NCBI GenBank assembly: GCA_000447185.1
Contig: KE647263.1
Location: 1 to 28,592, forward strand
From: Vairimorpha apis BRL 01
Taxonomy: Eukaryota; Microsporidia; Nosematidae
Length of the DNA: 28,592 bases
Direction of reading: 5' to 3'
The notes beneath the pieces are model-generated. The model searched no databases, was not told the origin of the DNA, and worked only from the letters and a program-made list of their open reading frames with translations. Of the stretch, positions 19,263 to 28,592 are shown in pieces. How positions within the stretch are numbered: the stretch's first letter is position 1; the number at the start of each line of letters is the position of its first letter. A program made the translations under genes and the position numbers.

Positions 19263-20806
19263 TCAATTTTCGGTTTCGGATGAGATATCCGACTCAAAAG
19301 CAGGTCTTCTTCTTTGAACTGCTGTTTTTATAGCTTGAGATATTTCTTTATTTTTTTTTTATTTCAGCATTAAGTAATGTATTATTGTTGTTATCAATAA
19401 ATTTATTCTTTTTTTCTGATTCATCTAATATTTCAGACGTATTTGGTTTTTTTAATGATGTGTAAAAAAAATTATTATCTTTATATGAATTTTTAATTTT
19501 TTTAGAAATAAAATCTGTATTTTCTATTTCGTTGTTCCATTCTGTATCATTTTCTTGACGAGCATCATTTTTTTCAATTTCTTCATTGTAATTTATATTT
19601 TGTTCGTTAAGAGATCGTAACATCATTTGCGTTATATTATATGAATTAGATTGTTGAGTTGATAGTTTATTCTCATTTTTTTCTGCAATCATATTTTTAT
19701 TATCTTTATTTAATGATAATGTATCAAAATTTTCTTTTTTTGTTTTTTTAACAATTCTTTTTTGAATTGTAAATTATTTATATTTTCATCAATTTTTTCA
19801 GAATCTATCTGTTTTTTCATTGGTTCTAATTTTAATAAATTATCTGTTTTTACACAACTTGAATCATTTTCTGTTTTATTATATATATTTTTGGTTTTTT
19901 TAGATGAGTTTAGATTTCCATTTTCTAAATAAAATTTTAATTTATTTTGTAATTCTGTTGAAAAATCCTGTTTTAAATCTATTTTTTTCTTAATTATATT
20001 ATTTATTTCACGTTTTTGCTCAATGGGCACTGGTGGAGGTGCAGGGATGTAACTACTTAATTTTTTAGATTTTGAATCATATTCATTAATTGAATTATTT
20101 TGTTCATCTAAAATTTCTAAACATTTATATTGTTTGTTTGTATTTAATTGATTATATTTATTGCTTGAGTATTGTAAAATATTTTTTTTTTTTCATCAAT
20201 TTTACGATTTGGATTTTTGATTAAATTAAAATTTGACAAACTTGAAATTTCTAGAAATCCAATTTTAAAGAAAAATAAAATATTTTTTCCAAATTTAGAA
20301 AAATGAATCACATCAATTAATTTATTAAACTCAATCATGTTTTTCTTAATAGATAAATTAATATCACTAAAATCAAAATTAACAATTAAACACTCATTAT
20401 TTTTACGATTTTTAACTTGTTCTTCCGTAAATTTGATAAATTTTACAAATTTATCATTTATATTTACTTTGTTTATATTGGTGAGGGAAGATAATTTATA
20501 ACATAAAACGATATCATTATTATATGATAGCAAGTCTTCATAATCATTCAAAGTTATAAATTTATGCACTTTTATTCTGTGAAACCATAAATAGAATAGT
20601 ATTAGTAAAACATTAATAGATATTATTATTGTAATAAAATTTTGTAATTTCTTTGAATATTTATAAGCTAAAAAAGGACATAAAGATATTATTAATAATG
20701 ATGTCATCATTTTGTTACATGTATAAACTGAACAATCTGCAATATATTCGGTATATAATAAAAAAGTCAAGCTCAGTATAATTGGTGTTAACTGTAATAT
20801 GATCAT
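19263..20806 (-). CDS. Membrane-anchored low-complexity protein, three frameshifts
   Basis: The start is clear: CCC (complement of 20807-20809) abuts the ATG. Reading leftward, the first 220 residues hold about three hydrophobic segments (roughly 2-20, 33-50 and 57-75) and then a soluble part. The frame is lost in a T12 run (20182-20193). A second frame continues with a short proline patch (A-P-P-P-V-P, forward strand about 20025-20043) and polar, Lys/Asn-rich sequence. It shifts again near 19735-19748, and a third time at the T10 run 19351-19360. The last frame encodes A-I-K-T-A-V-Q-R-R-R-P-A-F-E-S-D and an acidic end, stopping at 19263. Joined, this gives about 515 residues. All three breaks lie in homopolymer runs. 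The basic-then-acidic tail loosely recalls the C-terminus of WASP/WAVE-type proteins, but no WH2 motif is clear. No family is assigned. Confidence 0.6.
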
Positions 20807-22875
20807 GGGTTTATTAATTTAACAAAATTTTAATAAATTGACAAAATATTTTATTTATAAACTAACTCTAAAAAATAATTTAAATATTCAAAATTAATTT
20901 AATTGGACTTAAATAATTAAATAAGTTAATTACATCAATAATATATAATATTGATTCAAATTTTTAAATTCAATGGTTTTTCATTAAAATTATATATCTA
21001 GATTATTTAAATTTTGAATTGTATAAAAAATCAAAATTTCAAATTAAAAATAATACATGTTATAAAATATAAATTGTTTTATATAATTTATTATTTTTTG
21101 AATATAAATATTAGATTATAAACGATTTGAAGATGTTATGAGATTAAGAAATAAAGATATTTAAATATTTTTTATTTTTTGTTTTATTTATTTACAATCA
21201 GTTCTTTTATATGTCATATCAGTAATCATTTTCATATATGATCTTATATTTTAATTAAATTTTTAGAACCAATAAAAATTTATATAAAATATTTAAATAT
21301 TTATAGGATAAATATAATTTCGTATATAATATAATACTACAAAATTATTTTGTATGTTTTATATAAAAAATTTAAAACATATATCTCAAATAATTCTACT
21401 ACTTTTATAAAATAATTGTAATTTTATCTTCAAATAAGAAATTTGTATTTCATATTGAACATGTAAATATTTTTTAGATATTTTGTTTTAGATATGCTTC
21501 TTAAAAATTTTTTTTCCACATAAAAAAATATCTTGATCTTTTATTCTGCTTGTAAATTTGTAAAATAAAGTTTTATTTATAAATAGCAGTTATTTCTTCA
21601 TTAAAAAAATACAACTAAAAACAAAAAATTATACCAAATTTTTATTTTATAGTACGTAAAAGATTTTAATATATATGATTCAATGTAATAAGTTAGAAAA
21701 ATAATATTAACAAAAATACTATAAATTATAATTCTTTTACCTTAATTATCTAAATATACTTACAAACAAAATATTTATTTAGGGTATACTTGCATCATAA
21801 ATATTTAGATATTATCACAATTAGGATTTATTTGACTTTTATAACAGTTTGTTCCTTCATTTCCTTCTCCGTAACCAATTATTCTTCCTCAGTAATTTGT
21901 TTGCCTCTGCTGGTTTCCATAGAGAGACTTTCTAAAGTCATTTTTATTTCTCTGGCTTGTATATATGCCTGTTTGTATATACTTACATATATATATATTT
22001 TTTTAGATATTTTAATCAAAATAAAAATTTTTAGATGTTTAAAAAACATGTCTCTTGTTTAATTTATCAAAAACTATTTAATCTTAACATTTTTAAATAG
22101 TTATTAAAAACTAACTTTTTTATAAAAATAAAAATATAACATGTTATATACAATTCACGTTTTTATAGCTATAGATATAAAAATTAAATTCAATTTTTGT
22201 AAAATTTTATTTTATTATTTATTGAAATTTAGTTGATAATTATTATACGTTAAAATGTTTCTAATTATTTTATTAATACATTTTATTTTATCATATGAAA
22301 TTGTCGTTTTATTATGTGTTATAAACATTTACATTGCTTTGTACAAAATTAAAAATTAATATATTTTTTTTTGTTCTATTTTTTAGATGAGATTATATTA
22401 TTAAATTTCTAATTTTTATAATCTAAAAAAATTTTTTTTTTTAAAAATGTTAACAAATTAAAAATAGTGTATGAGACTATTTCTATCCAAATTATACTTT
22501 TATATATGTTTTAAATAAACAAGTTTTTAATAAGTTTTACCTGCAAGTTTTTAAACTCCTTTTTTAGTTCTCTTTTAAAAATTGTTTTAAATCACAAATA
22601 TATAATACCATATTTTTTAAAAACTACAAAAATATAAGTTAAAATATAAATTAAATTTTTTAGATCATTTAAAATAAAAAACTTATAAATTGTAATGTAT
22701 AAGTTCTAAATATTTCAAAAAAATTAAAATATAAAGTAAATTTATATTTTCAATATAAATCTACGTTGTCTATGTTGTAATTAACATTTGTAAAAGTTTT
22801 ACAGAATTTAGTTCAAAATTTAAAAAAATTTTCTAGAATTTATAAGATTTAAAAATTACACTTTCTAACCCCATA
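20807..22875. other. Long AT-rich divergent intergenic stretch
   Basis: About 2 kb between divergently read genes. It holds a decayed islet at about 21828-21985 (listed separately) and a 34-codon hydrophobic ATG frame at 22255-22359 with no CCC motif, probably fortuitous. The rest is A/T-rich with no RNA gene recognised. Confidence 0.6.
21828..21985 (-). pseudogene. Decayed ORF of a possible dispersed element (copy B)
   Basis: On the minus strand an ATG at 21939-21941 opens 20 codons (start M-T-L-E-S-L-S-M-E-T-S-R-G) to a stop at 21879-21881. The same frame continues through V-T-E-K-E-M-K-E-Q-T to another stop at 21828-21830. The L-E-S-L-S-M-E plus R-G pattern matches L-E-S-V-S-M-E plus R-R-G in copy A (782-1030). 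Upstream, a different frame gives G-I-Y-T-S-Q-R-N-K, possibly corresponding to E-A-Y-I-(stop)-S-V-T-L-K-K with a frameshift. The islet is clearly richer in G and C than its flanks. A hydrophobic frame on the opposite strand here is regarded as its antisense shadow. Confidence 0.4.
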
Positions 22876-24979
22876 ATGGAATTTGTTGGAATAGACATTG
22901 GAACATATAAAACAACTATTGCATCTTCAAAGGAAAATGGTAAAATATTAGTAGACGAACAAGGAAAACGATCAATTAAATCTATTTTAGAACTTACGAC
23001 ACCAATTAGAAAGTTTGGTAATAATATAACTGGAGAACATGAACAAAGTATAAGTTTAAGACATAGACCTTTTACTAACAATATAAATGAAAATACTTTC
23101 TTTAATACTATTGATGATATGAAAGTTGATTTAATGTTTTTTAATTATTTAAATAGGATTATAAAACAGAATACAACGGGCAATCCATCTATTTGTTTAT
23201 CTGTACCATCTAATTATTCGAATAAGGATAGACGCTCAATACATCAAATTGCAAAATTAGCTAATTTAAAAATTGAAAGAATTTTCAATCAAATTTCTTC
23301 TATTGGAATGTTTGCTTTTCTTCGAAGACAACTTTCAGATTCTAAATTTGTGGTCATTGATTTTGGACATTCAAAAATTGAATGTGGATATTTTAAAATA
23401 GAAAATTTTACATTTATACCAATTAACATTGCAAATATAAAAATTGGTGCACAAAATTTTGATGAAAAACTTATAAATATTATTTTTAAAAAATATAAAA
23501 TTGATGATACAAAATTAAACAGGGAAATAATTATTAGACATTTAGAAAAATTAAAATCAATCCTCAATAATTCAAAAACAGCTGCAATTCCAATTTACAT
23601 CAATGATACTTCTATAACTATTCAAGTAACTCAAGAAGAATTTTATATTGCATGTTCTGATGAATTATCTGAAATTAAATCTTTCTTAAGTGATTTTTTA
23701 AATGAAATTGATTATAAAGGTAATGATAATATTGAATTTACGGGAGGAAATTCGAGTGTTAAGTTTATTAATAATATATTTGAAAATGTCTATAATGTTC
23801 AATCAACTTTAGATTTAACTGAATCTGGTGCTATCGGAAGTTCATTGGGTTTGGCATGTACAATTATAAATAATAAATACAAGATTAATGATATTATTGG
23901 CAGAGATATATTTGTTAGAGTTTGTAAAGAAAATGAAGAAACAAATAATAAATCACTAGTTTTTAAAAAATTTGATTTTACTGATAATACTAAATTTATT
24001 ACTTATAATAAAAAACAAGTTTTAAAGTTGAATTTTTGGAAAACGATACATTAATAGGATTATTAAATATTGAAAAAGAAGAAACTGAAAATCCTCAATC
24101 TATTAAAATTGGAGTTAAAATTAATAAATTTGGATTTTTAGAAGTAATTTCTGTAAAAAACAATGGTGAAGATGTTAAATTTCAGTATCAAGAAGATATC
24201 ATATCAGAAGAGCTTATTAACGAATTAGTCGATACCGAGGATAAATACAGAACACTGGAAAATAATGTCGAGAAAATTGGAATGTTGAGAAATGAATTGG
24301 AAACTATGACAATGGGACTTGTGGACACACTAGATAGTACTTTAAAGGGTTTATTTACAGACGAAGAAATAAATAAAGCTAGAGACATCGCTATGAATTT
24401 ATTTGATATTGAACCTTCTTTGGAACTTGAACAGGAAGAAAAATTGAAAGAAGAGATACACAAACAATTAGAATTTGTTTCTAATAAAATTAATGATTTA
24501 CAAGAAAAACAAATTGAAAAACTTAATAATCTAAAGAATCAAGCTTCAAAATTCTTCGAAGAAAATCCAAAAGAGTATACTCCTTCTTTCTATAAACTAC
24601 AAGGATTATTTTATAAAATAGAAAATTATTTGAAAATTTTTAAACTTGATTTATATAACATTAAAGAATTTGATAATAGAATTGTTATTGAGTTTGAAGA
24701 AATTTTAAAAATTATATCGAAAAGGCTGATTTAGAAATTAAAGAAAAGAAAGCAGCTAAACTTGCAGAAGAAAAGAAAAAGAAAGAACAAGCTAGAAAAA
24801 AAGAAAGAGGTTGATTTAGAAAAACAAAATGAAAATAAATCTAAAAATGAACAACAAGAAGAAAAGCAGAAACAAGAAGATAATAAAGATGATCAAGATG
24901 TTGGAGAGCCAGAAAACAAAATGATGAATTGAGTGGAAATGATGATAATGAAAAAAAAGAAAATGTTAAGAATGAATAA
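22876..24979 (+). CDS. Hsp110 / SSE-type chaperone, four frameshifts
   Basis: Hsp110 proteins are Hsp70 relatives that act as nucleotide-exchange factors for Hsp70 in the cytosol. CCCC (22869-22872) lies just before the ATG. The nucleotide-binding domain is clear: G-I-D-I-G-T-Y-K-T-T (5-14, phosphate 1), V-V-I-D-F-G-H-S-K (158-166, phosphate 2) and F-T-G-G-N-S-S-V-K-F (288-297, adenosine). The G-H in place of the usual G-G-T, and the absence of a signal peptide, favour Hsp110/SSE over classical Hsp70 or ER Lhs1. The frame is lost near 24009-24014 (A run) and continues as the substrate-binding region to 24734. It shifts again near 24705-24720, near 24790-24803 and near 24915-24925 through a Lys/Glu-rich, then acidic tail ending at 24979. 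Joined length is about 700 residues, close to yeast Sse1 (693). Confidence 0.8.
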
Positions 24980-25965
24980 AATTTTTTATTAAAAACTACT
25001 TTTTATAGATTTTAAATATAAAATATTTAATTTTTTTAACTACAAAATTTTGCAAAATCATACACATTAATTTTAATTAGCATTAAAATATATTAAAAAC
25101 TTCGAAAACGCTATTAAAAATTCTTTTAAGCATATACATTAATCTAATTTTTTGTAATTAATTGTTTTAATTAATTCTTAAATTTATTTTACAAAATTTA
25201 AATTGATTTATAACATCATTGGTTTGTTTCTAATGGTATAATTAAAAATAATTATGCCGTTTTATTTTTTTGTTTTAATCGTAAAAATAAATTAATTTTT
25301 AAATTATGTAATTTTTAAAATATTACCTAAAGCATAAAAGTAAAATAATTGTTCTATAACATTTTATTCATAATTTTTTTAAATTATTAAATATTTTGAA
25401 TATTAAATGCAAAAAAAAAAATTTAACTTTAGCATCAATTAGACTGTTTATAATTTTAAATTATTTGAAAAATATATATTTTATTTTGTTAATATTATTA
25501 TATGAAAATTATCTAATATTTAGTAGTATAATTTAATTTTAACTAAACAATAATTTTAAGAAGCTAAAAAATATATTTCATAAATTAAAATAATCTCTTA
25601 ATTTATAAAAAAACTAAATTTAAATTTTATGCAAACGACTATAATTATTTTATTCTTTAAAGTTCTATTATACAAAAATTAATGTTATACAAAACAAAAA
25701 GTATATTATATTTTTAGATTGAAATAAATTTATATTAATATTTTGAATATAATCTAACTTAGATTTAATAGTGTTTTATTTATTAGGTATTCAATAAGCA
25801 TTTTAGGTTTTAAAAAATAAAAAATTAAAATTTTAGTATGATAAAAATTTTATTGAAAAATGTATAAAGTTAATATATATACTTTACACATTACGTTTTA
25901 TTTTAATAAATTTTAATTAAATTTGATTTAATATCAAAGAAAGACTACCCATAAGTCAAATAAAA
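24980..25965. other. AT-rich intergenic stretch
   Basis: A/T-rich sequence between two genes on the same strand. It includes a CCC at 25948-25950 that probably belongs to the next gene. No RNA, repeat or other gene was recognised. Confidence 0.6.
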
Positions 25966-26702
25966 ATGATAACTAAGAATAATGAAAGCGAAAAAAAATC
26001 ACAAAATAAAACTACTATTTTTAATTTAAATAGCAATTTTAATTTTTCAAAAGATAAAAAAATATGTTTTAATAATAAAAAGAAAACTTTATCGATTATA
26101 AGATAAACCCAATAAAACAGAATGAACATTTTTATAAAAAACTAGATTTTAATTCACATATTATAAATCAAAAAATTCAATATGTAGTAGATCATTTTTC
26201 TAAAAATAAAATCATATTTAAAAAAAAGAAAATATTTAATAACAGTAATAAAATCGAATTAAATGATACAAACGATATCAAAAATTCTAAATATCAAAAT
26301 CAAAATTTTGCAAATAATGAAATAATTTCCAGTTCAATTGATGTTACTTATAAAGATTTTGAAGGTATAAATTTATTGATAAAAAATTATTACTCTTCAT
26401 TTTCTGATTTGACTAATAAAAATGAAAAAGATTTTGATATAATTAAAAAGAAATGCATAAATGTGTTTAAAAATAGAATACTAGATTTAAAATTAATACT
26501 ATGTACAAATTTTCCTACTCAATGCCAAAAAAGATTATTTGAAACTATAATTTTTAAAATGAAATATGTTTTAATGTTTTTTGAAAAAGATGATTATTAT
26601 AAATTATTTTATAAAATTGTCAACGAATTTTTAGCTTTAGATCTTAGTTACTTACATTTTATAAAGATATTAGAATGTTATTTTTGTTTTGAAAATTTAT
26701 AA
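25966..26702 (+). CDS. Unknown protein, one frameshift
   Basis: From ATG 25966 a 46-residue Asn/Lys-rich frame ends at 26104-26106. A second frame, open before that point, carries on as protein-like sequence to the stop at 26702. They join at an A run near 26078-26090, as if one base were missing, for about 245 residues in total. The N-terminal half is low-complexity (Asn, Lys, Ile). The C-terminal 110 residues look folded and helical, with Cys and aromatic residues (C-T-N-F-P-T-Q-C-Q-K, K-M-K-Y-V-L-M-F-F) and end F-C-F-E-N-L. There is no signal peptide. CCC at 25948-25950 is fifteen bases upstream of the ATG. Directly after it an in-frame ATA (25951) sits where the ATG would be expected, so the true start may once have been five codons earlier. 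No family is recognised. Confidence 0.5.
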
Positions 26703-27237
26703 AAAAAATTCGAAGCAATATATATTTTAATTATGTTTTTTATATTGCCATGTAAACTCTTAAATTTTAAAATAAAATTGATTCAAGTCTTGATATTAAG
26801 TATAATCAAACTTTTTTAAAACAAAATACTCAATTTTATCAATAAATATATTTATAATAAATTTATATGGTAAATTGTTTATAAAGAAACTTTTTTTTTC
26901 TATTATAATGATAAATACAACTTTCAAATATTTTTATGTTTTACAATTTTTTACTCAATACTTTATTGATTTTACACTTAAGATATTTATTACAACATTT
27001 TTCATATATAATGTTACATTTAAAATCTAGAATTTAATAATAATTTTTCTAATAAAGTAGTTTATAAAATTAAAAAATTTTTATAAATAATATTTACTAA
27101 AATTTAAAATTTACTTACTTTATAGTAAAATGATTGATATTTTTTTTAACGTATAATAAATTCTTAAATTTTTATATCATTTGTGTCAAGTTAAGATAAA
27201 AGTTGATATAGGTCCGCACTTAATTATTCAGATTCAA
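26703..27237. other. AT-rich intergenic stretch
   Basis: A/T-rich sequence with nothing supportable, up to the less AT-rich islet that begins near 27190. Confidence 0.6.
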
Positions 27238-27546
27238 TCATATTAACCTCCTGTTCTTTTTAATATAACGTTTACCTAAACGAGCTTTCATAGTTCTACT
27301 TTTTAAAGGTATAATAAATACACTTGATTGCACACATGCTTGTGTGCAGTGTTCTACATTTAATTTCTTTCTAGATTTTAAGAAGCATGCTGTAATATCT
27401 TCTATGTCTTAACATATGATATTTTTTAGGTGTTTATCCATGCATAGCCTCACACTGATTGCCAGTAGGTTATATTTATATTTTTCTCTGTTTCTAAGAA
27501 TTTTTATATATAATTTTTTATTCGAATTTATTAAAACAAGCAAGCA
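27238..27546 (-). pseudogene. Decayed coding islet with an internal stop and a hairpin
   Basis: On the minus strand a frame of 103 codons without a clear ATG start is interrupted by one TAA after H-L-K-N-I-I-C. It then continues D-I-E-D-I-T-A-C-F-L-K-S-R-K-K-L-N-V-E-H and ends with a very basic stretch (K-A-R-L-G-K-R-Y-I-K-K-N-R-R). Base composition is distinctly less AT-rich than the surroundings. It may be a broken gene for a small basic protein; helix-strand spacing vaguely recalls a histone fold but no family is assigned. Inside lies an 8-bp perfect hairpin (TGCACACA at 27329-27336, TGTGTGCA at 27341-27348, loop TGCT), so a structured RNA is the main alternative. Confidence 0.35.
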
Positions 27547-27967
27547 TTATAAATTCATAAATTAAATACATTATGATTAAAATCAAAAAACATAACCTTT
27601 AATAATATTTCGATAAATATCATTTTTAAATCATCAAAAATAATAATAATACATATCTTTGATTTAAATAAAATTATTTTATCACCCTTTTAAAATAGAT
27701 CAAAAAATTAAAAATCTTAAAATATTGTTAGTAAAGCTTTGTTTTTTAAACTTAATAAATTGAATCACATTTTAGAACTAATTTTATTATATTATTACAA
27801 AATTTATAAATAACATGATTTATCTAACCATAGATATTTTTAAATTTTAATAATATTTTATGTAATATCATTCAAAGATTTATTTTTAATTTATCAAATA
27901 TCATATATCATCTATAATATTATTAAATTAAATCTTTTTATTTAAATAATTGTTTTTAAATGAAACC
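27547..27967. other. AT-rich intergenic stretch
   Basis: A/T-rich sequence upstream of the MRG-domain gene. A CCC at 27685-27687 has no ATG close behind it. Nothing else was recognised. Confidence 0.6.
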
Positions 27968-28592
27968 ATGACAAACACTAATTTTAAAGTTAATCAATAC
28001 ATAATTTTTAAATATATTGATGAATGGCATGAAGGTAGAATTATTTATATATTTATAAATGACAATAAACTAATTTATAAGATTTTCTCATTCAAAATAT
28101 TTTCTATTGTACAACATTATGTTGCTAATAATATTTTGCCATCAACATATGAAAATCTTAAACGTGTGTCTTACAATAATTTTAATTTTAAAATAATTAA
28201 TAACAGCAAATTAATAAGTATTCTTAAATATGATGTTCAACAAATAGAAAAAGGAAAATATTATAAAAGCAATGAATATAATCTAGATTTTATTTTTAAA
28301 AATTTTGCACATTTTTTAACTATGAATAATATTTATCTAACGCAAGAAGAAATAAAACTTTCTGTTGAAGGACTTAAAGATTTAATTGAAAATTACAAAG
28401 AATATTTTTGTTTTAATGAAAATGAAAAAAACTTAAAGAAGTTAGTGATTTTGGTCTAGTTCATGGTATAAGATTTGCATTTTTAGTAATGAAACAGATA
28501 ATTAATAAAGAAGATGATGAACATATTAAACAACTTGTTATAAGTATTATATTATATTTTTTGGATTATATTATGTTGAATTATGATAAATA
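27968..28592 (+). CDS. MRG-domain protein (Eaf3/MRG15-like), frameshifted, 3' truncated
   Basis: Eaf3/MRG15 proteins are chromatin readers in histone acetyltransferase (NuA4) and deacetylase (Rpd3S) complexes. ATG 27968 follows A-A-A-C-C, a weaker form of the local start motif; an in-frame TTG at 27950 is disregarded. The N-terminal 60 residues (with D-E-W-H-E-G-R-I-I) could be a reduced chromo-barrel. From about residue 75 the sequence follows the MRG domain: a segment with Y-D-V-Q-Q-I-E-K-G-K-Y-Y-K, then N-L-D-F-I-F-K-N-F, then S-V-E-G-L-K-D-L-I-E-N-Y-K-E-Y-F. After a shift in the A7 run 28425-28431 it continues G-L-V-H-G-I-R-F-A-F-L, matching the MRG pattern G-x-x-H-L-L-R-L-F, then a helical I-L-Y-F-L-D-Y-I. 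The first frame stops at 28457-28459 and the second runs off the window. The frameshift is one missing base. MRG assignment was made by eye. Confidence 0.62.

Noticed and set aside
21790..22062. 90-codon hydrophobic plus-strand frame
   Set aside because: It starts with TTG, has no CCC before it, and is antisense to a minus-strand islet with more protein-like sequence sharing a motif with another islet.
22255..22359. 34-codon hydrophobic ATG frame
   Set aside because: It has no CCC box; Phe/Leu/Ile-rich short frames are expected by chance in T-rich DNA.
22833..24463. Minus-strand frames opposite the Hsp110 gene
   Set aside because: They are antisense shadows; the plus strand carries recognisable Hsp70-fold motifs.
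27480..27520. ACAGAGA on the minus strand as part of a U6 snRNA
   Set aside because: The AGC triad and the U6 internal stem-loop sequence do not follow it.
27950..27967. TTG as start of the MRG-domain gene
   Set aside because: The in-frame ATG at 27968 follows a CC motif, and eukaryotic genes rarely start with TTG.
1..28592. tRNA, rRNA, CRISPR arrays, operons or prokaryotic signals
   Set aside because: I saw no cloverleaf with a T-loop consensus, no rRNA-like segment and no spaced repeats; gene content is eukaryotic, so Shine-Dalgarno sites and operons are not expected.

Overview
The window is strongly AT-rich DNA that looks microsporidian, most likely from the Nosema/Vairimorpha group. This is inferred from three things. 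Most start codons are preceded within a few bases by a CCC-type motif, which is characteristic of microsporidian genes. The intron-free genes encode a compact eukaryotic set: chitin synthase, uS8, POB3/FACT, Hsp110, MOZART1 and an MRG protein. A partial secreted ricin-B-lectin-like gene sits at the left edge. Gene density is low for a microsporidian, with 0.5-3 kb of nearly featureless AT-rich sequence between many genes.

Layout. 1-539 (-): edge-truncated secreted lectin-like protein. 600-2400: decayed islands of less AT-rich, formerly coding DNA. 3899-4105 (+): small membrane protein. 4226-4979 (+): frameshifted cytochrome-b5 reductase. 5031-7406 (+): chitin synthase. 7942-8325 (+): ribosomal protein uS8. 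10007-11260 (+): POB3. 13208-13645 (+): SFP1-like two-finger C2H2 protein. 14233-14580 (-): unknown. 15682-16745 (+): frameshifted putative secreted protein. 17392-18036 (-) and 18070-18234 (+): a PQ-loop membrane protein and a 54-residue MOZART1-like protein, divergent across only 33 bp. 18288-18509: tandem duplication of a 107-bp unit. 19263-20806 (-): frameshifted membrane-anchored protein. About 21.8-22.0 kb: decayed island. 22876-24979 (+): Hsp110-type chaperone with four frameshifts. 25966-26702 (+): frameshifted unknown. 27238-27546 (-): decayed island with a strong hairpin. 27968-28592 (+): MRG-domain (Eaf3/MRG15-like) gene, frameshifted and cut by the window end.

The genes do not form an operon or pathway. 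They are independent housekeeping genes (cell wall, translation, chromatin, spindle nucleation, folding) with some lineage-specific ones. Three act in chromatin or transcription: POB3, the SFP1-like factor and the MRG protein.

Two points stand out. First, six genes are interrupted by about 12 apparent single-base frameshifts, most in or beside A/T homopolymer runs and most in the missing-base direction, while seven other genes are intact. This is either a sequencing/assembly artefact or real indel decay, and it decides how these genes should be annotated. Second, three decayed islands on both strands appear to carry related peptide motifs, suggesting an old dispersed element.
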